A stretch of DNA of 64,000 nt from Acetobacter aceti NBRC 14818 (GTDB lineage: Bacteria > Pseudomonadota > Alphaproteobacteria > Acetobacterales > Acetobacteraceae): contig NZ_AP023410.1 of the NCBI RefSeq assembly GCF_000193495.2, positions 434,001-498,000 on the forward strand. The letters are read 5' to 3'. Positions 8,952 through 16,194 of this stretch are shown here, piece after piece. The notes under the pieces were generated by a model. It ran no database searches, was not told the DNA's origin, and worked only from the letters and a program-made list of their open reading frames with translations. Each line of letters starts with the position of its first letter. Position 1 is the first letter of the stretch. The position numbers and the translations under genes were made by a program.

Positions 8952-9566
8952 GTGCGCAATCCGGTTTCCCTGATTCGTCACTCTCTCGTTGCAGGAGTCT
9001 CGAGTCTGCCGCTTCTCATGGCGGCGGCGCCCGGCGCGCACGCGGCGGGTATGCCTCAGCTGGACTTCAGAAACCCGCTCCTTACGGGGCAGGTTATCTG
9101 GGGTGCTGGCATCTTTCTGTTTTTCTACCTCGCTTTGCGTAGTTGGGCATTGCCGAAGGTTGATACGGTTCTTGCCAGCCGTAGTCAGCGTATAAATGGC
9201 GACCTCGATCAGGCGCATGCGGCAAAAGTCGATGCAGACAATGCCGTTCGTGAATTGAACGAGACAAAAAAGGCAGCCGCTGCCGAAGCTCAGGCGCATC
9301 TTGATGCTGTGCTTGATGAAGAACGCAAGCAGACAGCGTCTCGCCTGGCTGAATTGGGTTCCAAGCTGGAAGTTGAAATTGCTTCAGCCGAAAAAGCTGT
9401 TGCGGAAGAACGCTCCAGGGCTCTTGAGTCCCTTAAGCCGATTGCATCCGATGTTGCTGAAGCGTTGGTGCAGAAGTTGACCGGAACAAAGCCTGATCGT
9501 GTCAGGATTGAAGCAGCTGTCGCAAAGGTAGCCGCTGAAAAGTCAACTATTTCGGCAATCGCGTGA
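8952..9566 (+). CDS. atpF': ATP synthase Fo subunit b'
   Basis: 204-residue peripheral stalk subunit. It starts at GTG 8952 after GGACGGAG, 15 bases after atpE. The N-terminus has an apparent extra hydrophobic segment ending in AAPGAHA, then the membrane anchor VIWGAGIFLFFYLALRSWALP, followed by a long alanine- and glutamate-rich coiled coil. Two different b-type genes in tandem (b' then b) mark the alphaproteobacterial and photosynthetic type of ATP synthase, in which b' and b form a heterodimer. The N-terminal part before the anchor may be a cleavable signal, but that is inference. Confidence 0.93.
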   Translation: MRNPVSLIRHSLVAGVSSLPLLMAAAPGAHAAGMPQLDFRNPLLTGQVIWGAGIFLFFYLALRSWALPKVDTVLASRSQRINGDLDQAHAAKVDADNAVRELNETKKAAAAEAQAHLDAVLDEERKQTASRLAELGSKLEVEIASAEKAVAEERSRALESLKPIASDVAEALVQKLTGTKPDRVRIEAAVAKVAAEKSTISAIA

Positions 9567-9576
9567 CAGGGAGATA

Positions 9577-10083
9577 ATGTCAGTGACAATTTTTCAGGAA
9601 GCTGGCTTCTGGTACGCGACGTCATTTGTGCTGTTTTTTGTGATCTTTGGACCAAAGATCTGGAAACCGCTTAGAGAGCTTCTCGATGCTCGTGCCGATC
9701 GTATTCGGGTAGAACTTGAAGAGGCTGCCCGTCTTCGTCGTGAAGCCGAGCAGATGCGTGAAGATGCGACGCGTGAGCGTGAGCAGGCTTACGCGGAAGC
9801 AAATGCCGTTATCGAGCAGGCACGCAAGCAGGCAGAAGATATGGCTTCAAAAGCCCGTGTCGAAGCTGAAGAAATGTTGAGCCGTCGCGAGCAGATGGCT
9901 CGTGATCGCATTGCGGCTGCAGAACGAGCTGCTGTTGAAGAGGTTCGAGCTGCTGCGGTTGAGGCTGCTTTTAAAAGCGCTCGGCTTGTGATTGAAGAGA
10001 CAGTTAACCCAGAGTCATCTGTTTCCATGATTGATAAGGCGATTGCAGATCTGCCTGCCGCCCTGACTGCTCGTGCAGCCTAA
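9577..10083 (+). CDS. atpF: ATP synthase Fo subunit b
   Basis: 168-residue peripheral stalk subunit that pairs with b' and links Fo to F1. There is a short N-terminal membrane anchor (FWYATSFVLFFVIFGPKIW), then a continuous charged coiled coil (RRREAEQMREDATREREQ-like heptads), and a C-terminal region that would contact F1. ATG 9577 follows GGGAGAT, 10 bases after atpF'. Its last codons overlap the putative start of the following glycosyltransferase gene, which suggests co-transcription. Confidence 0.96.
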   Translation: MSVTIFQEAGFWYATSFVLFFVIFGPKIWKPLRELLDARADRIRVELEEAARLRREAEQMREDATREREQAYAEANAVIEQARKQAEDMASKARVEAEEMLSRREQMARDRIAAAERAAVEEVRAAAVEAAFKSARLVIEETVNPESSVSMIDKAIADLPAALTARAA

Positions 10084-10879
10084 TAGATCTTTGTTGTCGA
10101 GTAAGGAAACATGTTCCACAGAGAATGAAAATTTCTCTGTGGGCTCGCCTGTTTTAAGCATTGTTGTAACGGTGCTAAACGAGCAGGAAAATATTATTCC
10201 TGTGTGTCAGGAATTGGCTACTGTCCTGCCAAATCTTCCTGTCTGTGAAGTCATTTTTGTCGATGACGGCAGTGTGGATGGCACGCTGGATATGTTGCGT
10301 CAGGCCCGAGAGACGATTTCTGGTCTGCAGGAATTGCGTATTCTCAGGCACAACAAACGCTGTGGCAAATCCGGTGCCTTAAGAACAGGTATCAAAAACG
10401 CAAAAGGTCGCTGGATTGCAACGATAGATGGGGATGGACAGGACGATCCATCCGAAATCCCCGAATTGTTTGCATTGGGACTTTCTGGCCAAAAAGCAGG
10501 TCATGCGCCTCTCGTCGTTGGAACGAGAGTGAAACGTAGCGATACGATATGGCGTCGTCTTGCGACACGTTTTGCGAATGGTCTTCGTCAGCGCATTCTG
10601 GCCGATGAGTGCCCCGACACCGGTGCCCCGATGAAGGTCTTTCTGCGTGAAGACTTCTTGAACTTGCCCCAATTTGAGGGATTGCATCGCTTTCTTCCCG
10701 CCCTCATGAAAACCTACAGGGTTCCATTGGTATGTAAGCCGGTGAGGCATCGTTCCCGGCTTCATGGAGAGTCCAAATATACCAATCTTGGACGCGCCAT
10801 TGTTGGAGTGCGAGATCTGCTGGGCGTTGTGTGGCTGAGAAACAGAACCCGATTGCCTGAAACAGTCGAAGAATGCTGA
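10073..10879 (+). CDS. Family 2 glycosyltransferase, DPM1/ArnC-like
   Basis: 268-residue GT-A fold enzyme. SIVVTVLNEQENI opens the nucleotide-sugar fold, IFVDDGSVDGT and ATIDGDGQDDP hold the metal- and sugar-binding acidic residues, and GAPMKVFLRE and HRSRLHGESKY are typical of dolichyl-phosphate mannosyltransferase and polyprenyl-phosphate sugar synthases. No C-terminal membrane helices are present, so it resembles eukaryotic-type soluble DPM1 more than ArnC. It likely makes a polyprenyl-phosphate-linked sugar for the GT-C enzyme encoded next, which overlaps it by 7 bases. The start is uncertain: GTG 10073 overlaps atpF by 11 bases; TTG 10091 and GTG 10139 are in-frame alternatives. Confidence 0.85.
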   Translation: MQPNRSLLSSKETCSTENENFSVGSPVLSIVVTVLNEQENIIPVCQELATVLPNLPVCEVIFVDDGSVDGTLDMLRQARETISGLQELRILRHNKRCGKSGALRTGIKNAKGRWIATIDGDGQDDPSEIPELFALGLSGQKAGHAPLVVGTRVKRSDTIWRRLATRFANGLRQRILADECPDTGAPMKVFLREDFLNLPQFEGLHRFLPALMKTYRVPLVCKPVRHRSRLHGESKYTNLGRAIVGVRDLLGVVWLRNRTRLPETVEEC

Positions 10880-12546
10880 AGAGCAAGCTGACGAGCACAT
10901 TTATCAATCGCCTGCTGCTTCTTGTTTTCTGCGCTTTTTTGCTTCTATTGCCTGGACGAGCAAGCATACCTCCCTTTGATCGGGATGAGCCGCGTTACAT
11001 GCAGGCTACAGCCCAGATGCTTGAGAGCCATGATTTCATTGATGTGCGGTTTCAGGATAAACCACGATATCTTCAGCCCGCTGGAATTTACTGGCTAGAG
11101 GCCGCCGCCGTTTCTTTAACAGGAACACTCTCCGATAGGGCTGTGTGGGCTTATCGCATCCCTTCGCTTGTTGCGATGACATCCGCTATCGGTCTGACAG
11201 CATGGATGGGAGCTATACTGTTCAATCCCGTGGCAGGGCTGCTCTCGGGTGCCTTGTTGGCGACTTCAGTTCTTGTGGAAGCTGAAGGCAGAATGGCGAC
11301 AATTGACAGTACGCTGTTACTCGCTGTTCTCCTCGCTGAATTTTCGCTTCTTCTTGTCCTTGAGGATAGAAGTAAAGATCGTAGGACCCCGGTTAAAACG
11401 GCTTTGCTGTTCTGGAGTGCCTTGGGTTGCGGTCTTATGCTCAAAGGGCCTGTCATTCTTATTCCTGGCCTTGGAACACCCTTGTGTCTGGCCCTTGTTG
11501 AGAGAAACGGATCCTGGCTTCAGCGCTTACGCTTTGGGTGGGGCTGGCTTGTTATGCTGGCTATTGTAGTGCCTTGGTGTGTTGCGATTGGCGTCGTTAG
11601 CCATGGAGATTTTTTTCAACACTCTGTCGGAAGAAATTTTTTAGGAAAAATAGGGCAGGGCCAGGAAGCTCACGGCGCTCCTCCAGGTTTCCATCTTCTT
11701 GTTTTTGGACTGGCTTTCTGGCCGGGTTCCTTTTTTGCTGCAGCGTCACTTCCATTTATTTGGGCACGTAGAACAAGCTGGCAGATCCAGTATCTACTTT
11801 GCTGGATTATTCCGCACTGGATTGTCTTTGAATTAATAGCAACGAAGCTCCCTCATTATGTTTTGCCGACATATCCAGCAATCGCTCTGTTTACTGGGGC
11901 GGCCCTCTGTTGTTCGAACAAAGGATGGAGTTGGCCACAAAAAAAGTGGAGCAGAATAGCTTTGTTTGTCTATGGCGGCATTTGCCTCGTTATCGGAGTG
12001 GCGTTGTCGCTGGCAGGAATAGTTATCAGTAAAGTCATTGAAGGTAGCGTGCCTGCTGAAGCATGGCTTACCGCTATTGGTAGTTTCCCTCTTTTAATTT
12101 TAGCTGCGCGAGCTGTTATTGCAGTCAGAATGAGGCAGGCAGTATTCTATGCAATGGGATCTGCTGTTCTGATTTATGTGGGATTATTTTTGGGTGTTAT
12201 TCCTCATCTACATCAAATATGGCTGTCTCCCAGACTGACGGTGGCAGTTAATCAGCACTTGCCCTGTTCTGATTCCGAAATCATATCAAGTTCATTTTCT
12301 GAACCCAGCTTTGTATTTTTGATGCATGGAAAAATTAAATTTGATACTGCAAAAAATGCCGCGCTCATGTTGAAAACCAATAGATCTTGTGGACTAGCTT
12401 TGGTTGATAGGCGTAATGAAAAAGTTTTTAACGAAGAACTGTCGAGTACATCTATTAAGACGATCGAATATGGGCGAGTTTCAGGATTTAATTATTCAAC
12501 AGGTAAGTGGTTGGATATTGGTATATATGGCGTTTTGAACAGATGA
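10873..12546 (+). CDS. ArnT-like GT-C glycosyltransferase (GT39/GT83-type)
   Basis: 557-residue multi-spanning membrane enzyme. The first extracytoplasmic loop carries PPFDRDEPRYMQATAQML and then DKPRYLQPAGIYWLEA, matching the acidic catalytic motif and following motif of ArnT and protein-mannosyltransferase relatives. About 11-13 hydrophobic helices follow, with a soluble C-terminal periplasmic tail. It is expected to take a sugar from a polyprenyl-phosphate carrier and attach it to a periplasmic acceptor such as lipid A, a polymer or a protein. Overlap with the GT2 gene suggests coupled translation and a donor-maker/donor-user pair. Composition becomes AT-richer towards its 3' end. The acceptor cannot be told from sequence. 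Confidence 0.85.
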   Translation: MLKSKLTSTFINRLLLLVFCAFLLLLPGRASIPPFDRDEPRYMQATAQMLESHDFIDVRFQDKPRYLQPAGIYWLEAAAVSLTGTLSDRAVWAYRIPSLVAMTSAIGLTAWMGAILFNPVAGLLSGALLATSVLVEAEGRMATIDSTLLLAVLLAEFSLLLVLEDRSKDRRTPVKTALLFWSALGCGLMLKGPVILIPGLGTPLCLALVERNGSWLQRLRFGWGWLVMLAIVVPWCVAIGVVSHGDFFQHSVGRNFLGKIGQGQEAHGAPPGFHLLVFGLAFWPGSFFAAASLPFIWARRTSWQIQYLLCWIIPHWIVFELIATKLPHYVLPTYPAIALFTGAALCCSNKGWSWPQKKWSRIALFVYGGICLVIGVALSLAGIVISKVIEGSVPAEAWLTAIGSFPLLILAARAVIAVRMRQAVFYAMGSAVLIYVGLFLGVIPHLHQIWLSPRLTVAVNQHLPCSDSEIISSSFSEPSFVFLMHGKIKFDTAKNAALMLKTNRSCGLALVDRRNEKVFNEELSSTSIKTIEYGRVSGFNYSTGKWLDIGIYGVLNR

Positions 12547-12843
12547 ATCATGTGGTTTTATTTTCTGTAGGTTGGGCTCGAGAGTTAAGCTGTTTGGCAG
12601 AGGCCTATAATCAGGCAAGCAGCGTCTTACATGAACTGGCGCTCTACGCTGGACCAGAGAACGACAACGAGTATCCATGACAGACCACGCAGCCGTGGGT
12701 GTGTTGGCATTGTTAGGTAGATAGTCAGGTCGGCCTGCCAGCAGGGCAATTGTGACCCGTTCTGCAGGTGTCGTAATTTCCCAGAGAGTTTCGGGATTAA
12801 TGCGGCCTGTCGTGATCAGTCGAGCGGCTTCGACTATGCGCAT
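12496..12843 (-). CDS. Small hypothetical protein, doubtful
   Basis: A 115-codon frame starting at ATG 12843 with AAGGA eight bases upstream. The first approximately 90 residues (MRIVEAARLITTGRINPETL, then LLAGRPDYLPNN) look like a plausible soluble protein; the last part overlaps the 3' end of the GT-C gene on the other strand by 51 bases. I do not recognise the family. It may be a real short gene or the remains of a longer one next to the insertion sequence. Confidence 0.35.
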   Translation of the reverse strand: MRIVEAARLITTGRINPETLWEITTPAERVTIALLAGRPDYLPNNANTPTAAWSVMDTRCRSLVQRRAPVHVRRCLPDYRPLPNSLTLEPNLQKIKPHDSSVQNAIYTNIQPLTC

Positions 12844-12846
12844 ATC

Positions 12847-13058
12847 TTTATCCTTATACTTCTAGAAGATAGTGAAGTGAGGATTTTGATAATTCAAGAA
12901 GGTTTCAAAGAGATTAATGGTTGAGTGATTTGTGGTGAAGTTAACGGTTGGGCAATCAAAATTTCTATGACGCATAGTTAAACTATTTTGACTGATGATT
13001 GTGCAGACAAGATAAGGAAGGAAATTTTTGTGTATGTTTGAACAGCCAAAAAACATTA
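12847..13058. other. AT-rich spacer left of the insertion sequence
   Basis: Strongly AT-rich, with only short low-complexity frames and no recognisable gene on either strand. It ends at the TA dinucleotide (13057-13058) that borders the IS element. It shares composition with the sequence on the right side of the IS, so the element seems to sit inside an older AT-rich accessory patch. Confidence 0.4.
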
Positions 13059-13073
13059 GGGCATGTCATCAGT
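13059..13073. repeat. Left terminal inverted repeat of the IS
   Basis: GGGCATGTCATCAGT, bordered outside by TA at 13057-13058. It matches the complement of 13898-13912 at 12 of 15 positions. Confidence 0.8.
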
Positions 13074-13822
13074 TAATTCCGATGATGGCGGAGACGAGTT
13101 GAACGGCAGTGAAGAAGGTTGACTTCAGCTTGTCGTAGCGTGTTGCAATGCCTCTGATCTGCTTCAGTCTGGCGAAGAAGCGTTCAATGATGTTTCTGTT
13201 TTTGTAGAGCTGGAAGCTGATTTTCCGTGGATCGCGTCGATTTTTCCTTGAAGGGATAACCGGTACGATCTGCCGTTCTTCGATCTTTTTGATAAGCGGA
13301 TCAGCATCATAAGCCTTGTCGGCGATAAAAGCTGCAGGATCGACTTCATCCAGCAGGGGGCTGCTTCTGTGATGTCCGCTCTCTGCCCGGGCGTCAGGGA
13401 AAGCGCCACCGCCTTTCCTGCGGCGTCGACAATGGCGTAGATTTTCGAAGTCAGTCCGCCACGGGATCGCCCGATAGCCTGATCCATGCCCCTTTTTTAA
13501 GCGCCCCCGCACTGTGCTGGTGCGCCCGGACAATCGTGCTGTCGATCATCATGTAGTCGTTGTCGCGATCGGCGGCCAGATGCCGGAAAATCCATTCGAT
13601 CACGCCGCCTTCGCACCAGCGACTCAACCGTCGGTGGACGTTTTTCCAGTCACCAAAACGGACAGGCGGGTCACGCCGGGGAATGCCGGCACGGTAACGA
13701 TACAGAACCGCTTCCACTAACAGACGGTTATCGGCAGCCATTCCGCCAACATGGCCTTCGCGCCCCGGGAGGAGATCCTTTATCCGTTCCCACTGGCTGT
13801 CACTCAGGCCATATCGACGCAT
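13069..13822 (-). pseudogene. IS5/IS427-type DDE transposase in three frames
   Basis: Frame A (from ATG 13822): MRRYGLSDSQWERIKDLLPG through MMIDSTIVRAHQHSAGALKKG, with the first catalytic Asp. At the run CTTAAAAAAGGGG the reading continues in the -1 frame as DQAIGRSRGGLTSKIYAIVD; this is the place of the programmed frameshift in many IS427 relatives. A second change, near the CCCCC run at about 13365, is needed to reach LLDEVDPAAFIADKAYDAD (second Asp), NRNIIERFFARLKQIRG (catalytic Glu) and the stop at 13069. The second change is explained by loss of one base and should inactivate the enzyme, unless it is a sequencing error. All three catalytic residues are otherwise present. Confidence 0.8.
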
Positions 13823-13897
13823 TCATTCTCTCCCTGAAAACAGAGAGAAAACTTCACAGATCAAACGGAAGTACAAGCCTCATAGCGCCAGATACTG

Positions 13898-13912
13898 ACT
13901 GACGACACGACC
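13898..13912. repeat. Right terminal inverted repeat of the IS
   Basis: Complement reads GGTCGTGTCGTCAGT. It is bordered outside by TA at 13913-13914, the presumed second copy of the target duplication. Confidence 0.8.
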
Positions 13913-13914
13913 TA

Positions 13915-14223
13915 GGATATTTCGACAGATTGCAATAGCAAAACAGAAAAAAAGAAATTCAATCACATTTATAAATCATAAAAAAGTGTTGATAGATTAA
14001 AAATAATTTTTGAAATAAAATATCTAGTATTTTTCTTCCCTATTTTTATAATTGCTATTTACATTAAATGAATAAATATTTATGTTTTGCTGTATTTTAA
14101 TAAAGAGAATTATGAATTTTAAAAAATCTTTTACTTATAGGGAATAATTTGGATTTTTCGGAAAGCTTGCATTTTTTCGCAATATGCGAATAAATATATA
14201 AAAAATGCATAATATATGGGTTA
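13915..14223. other. Very AT-rich intergenic region right of the IS
   Basis: About 310 bases, dominated by A and T runs, with no recognisable gene. It should hold the promoter of the secreted beta-helix-like protein, but the base composition produces many TATAAT-like words by chance, so I do not place one. Confidence 0.5.
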
Positions 14224-15183
14224 ATGGGAATGATATATTATCGTAACATCCTGTTTGCATTGTGTTTTGTGGGTAATCTTCATTCTGCCAGAGCGGCTGA
14301 TGATAGTTCTGCTTTACAAGATCAGTTGGATGTTTGTTATACAAAAAAAAACTCCTGCATTATTGATCTGCATGGTGCTAAAAAGGTACTTTCAAAGACA
14401 TTAAAGATAAATCCTGAAATGGTTACCATAAGAGATGCCTTATTTGAATGCCGCATGAATAATGGCGCATGCCTTTATATATCTGAAGAAGGATATGGGC
14501 ACCGTAGCGACGCTACAATTAATAAACTTGAGCATATTACTCTTTTTGGAAGCAAATCAATTGATGGAATTGTCATGAATTATGATAATCCAAGAGATTA
14601 TGTTACTAATGCTGCCTTTACTCTTTCAAGTGTATCTATTCAGGGGTTTGATCATGGATTGGTCCTAGGCAGCGGAGTTTGGGGAGTTGATATGTTCAAT
14701 GTAATAATTGGGGGAGGGAATACTGGAATTTTTGTACCTCCTGGTACAAAAAATGCCGGAGAAAGAAATACTTTTGTTGGTGGTGCTATTTACAACAATG
14801 CGATTGTTGGGCTTGACGAGGAATCAAATATTGAACTGGATTTTCAAGGGACAAGTTTCGATTATAACAATCAGCAGATGTTTTTGAACGGACCAACTGA
14901 TTTTACCGGGCATTTGGAAAACAGCGAAAACAAAAAGCCAGAGATCGTATTGAATGCTCTCCCTGGTGTGGCTGCCGGTTCATTGTATATGAGCGCTGGT
15001 TCGACGATTACTGTAAACGGGTGGAATCCAAAAGCACCAAAACAGCCATGTTATGTGGAAACCAAGGTCTCGTGGAGTAATGTCAAACTTCCTGCGACAG
15101 TGTATGGCTTTGGTGGAACTGTGGGTGGAATTTGTGGTCCTGGAAAAGTAGTAACGTGGGATGGTGAGGCTGCCAAATTCTAA
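14224..15183 (+). CDS. Secreted protein, probable right-handed beta-helix
   Basis: 319 residues. The N-terminus MGMIYYRNILFALCFVGNLH, ending SARA-A, is a classical signal peptide cut near residue 24-25. The mature part has the pattern of a pectate-lyase-like parallel beta-helix: short repeated strands such as HITLFGSKSIDGIVM, SVSIQGFDHGLVLGS, MFNVIIGGGNTGIFV and NTFVGGAIYNNAIVGL. Four or five cysteines (e.g. VCYTKKNSCIIDL, FECRMNNGACLY) could form disulfides in the periplasm. No catalytic set is recognised. Codon use is AT-rich, unlike the core genes. Such proteins often bind, cleave or epimerise polysaccharides. The second ATG at 14230 is an alternative start. Confidence 0.6.
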   Translation: MGMIYYRNILFALCFVGNLHSARAADDSSALQDQLDVCYTKKNSCIIDLHGAKKVLSKTLKINPEMVTIRDALFECRMNNGACLYISEEGYGHRSDATINKLEHITLFGSKSIDGIVMNYDNPRDYVTNAAFTLSSVSIQGFDHGLVLGSGVWGVDMFNVIIGGGNTGIFVPPGTKNAGERNTFVGGAIYNNAIVGLDEESNIELDFQGTSFDYNNQQMFLNGPTDFTGHLENSENKKPEIVLNALPGVAAGSLYMSAGSTITVNGWNPKAPKQPCYVETKVSWSNVKLPATVYGFGGTVGGICGPGKVVTWDGEAAKF

Positions 15184-15286
15184 AAATAGTATTATTTACC
15201 GTATAGATACCTACTGATTGTTCTTCTGCTAAAACAGAAAGATCAGCAATATATTTTGAATGAGATGTTATTGTAATTTAACAAGA

Positions 15287-16156
15287 TTATCTAGCATCGA
15301 TTATCAATCTATGCAGCCAATTTCGGTCAATACGCTTGGTATCAATGAAAGTTACATCTCCAGCGGCCGATAGCGTATGCAGCCCTTGTGTATATGGAGC
15401 GCAACGTGCTGGCGCTCTCAGTTCGGTGCCAGGATTAAAGCTGGAAGTAGTCGATAGAGGGAGGGTGGCATCTATAAGACGGACGCTATCGCCATAAACA
15501 TTGGAGTCAGTCCGAGTCGGTAATATGATCCTGCCTTCTTGTATGACAGGAGAGCCGCCCATCCTACTAATGCTTTTATCACCTTCAGTTGTCTGCATGG
15601 AGATGTTTTCCCATGGTCCGCACAAATGCGTTGACTGGGCAATTTTGAGCGTCTTGGGCGCAGAGTCAGGCGAAGTATAAAACATCCACCACACCCCATC
15701 ACTTTTCACAGGCGTTGCGTTAATCGTAGGGCAGGGAAATGAAAACTCAGGTACAGTTTCCCATCGCCAAGGAAAATCTACAGCACGGTACAACGTCAGT
15801 CTGTTCGATCCACAAGGATCTGGAAGCATCCAGATTTCACCGTCGTCTTCGATGAGTGTTGGGTAAGCCAGATTCCAGGTTTCAGAAAGAACAACTCGTT
15901 CCTCCATGACCTGAAACATTCCATTCAGACGAAAAGCCTTTATGACGCTTTTGCGTGTCCGGTAGTCATAATATTTAGCAAGAACATAGAGATCACCTTT
16001 GTGCCACAAACCGAACGGATCGGATAGGGAACGGAAAGAACCGTTCAAGGGCAGCCAGTGAATCGGAAATGGATCAATAGAACCCGCTTCGATTATGCGC
16101 TGTATGGGAGCAGTAATGGCTCCCGTTTTCCAGATATCGGTCCTGAAAATACTCAT
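15287..16156 (-). CDS. GINT1-N-like beta-propeller protein (GH43-like fold)
   Basis: 289 residues. It resembles the N-terminal domain of glucosamine inositolphosphorylceramide transferase 1 and family 43-type five-bladed propellers: SLSDPFGLWHKGDLYVLAKY, NLAYPTLIEDDGEIWMLPD, GVWWMFYTSPDS and SRMGGSPVIQEGRIILPTR are successive blade motifs. In bacteria such domains occur alone or fused to glycosyltransferases in glycan loci. No signal peptide and no glycosyltransferase domain is present here. It is convergent with the beta-helix gene and 38 bases from recJ, on the same strand as recJ. The substrate is unknown. Confidence 0.6.
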   Translation of the reverse strand: MSIFRTDIWKTGAITAPIQRIIEAGSIDPFPIHWLPLNGSFRSLSDPFGLWHKGDLYVLAKYYDYRTRKSVIKAFRLNGMFQVMEERVVLSETWNLAYPTLIEDDGEIWMLPDPCGSNRLTLYRAVDFPWRWETVPEFSFPCPTINATPVKSDGVWWMFYTSPDSAPKTLKIAQSTHLCGPWENISMQTTEGDKSISRMGGSPVIQEGRIILPTRTDSNVYGDSVRLIDATLPLSTTSSFNPGTELRAPARCAPYTQGLHTLSAAGDVTFIDTKRIDRNWLHRLIIDAR

Positions 16157-16194
16157 GATGAGTCAATAGCGGGATTCAGAACGCCTTCCAATGG

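Larger units (their letters stand above)
13059..13912 (-). mobile_element. IS5-family insertion sequence (IS427-like), 854 bp, probably inactive
   Basis: Terminal inverted repeats are visible: GGGCATGTCATCAGT at the left end, and GGTCGTGTCGTCAGT as the complement of the right end, 12 of 15 identical. Each end is bordered by TA, consistent with the 2-bp target duplication of the IS427 group. The size and the two-frame transposase with an A-run also fit that group. The internal transposase is broken by an additional frame change, so transposition would need a helper element or repair. Confidence 0.85.

Noticed and set aside
12862..13056. A 64-codon minus-strand frame left of the IS
   Set aside because: It is AT-driven low-complexity sequence with no family resemblance and a poor start.
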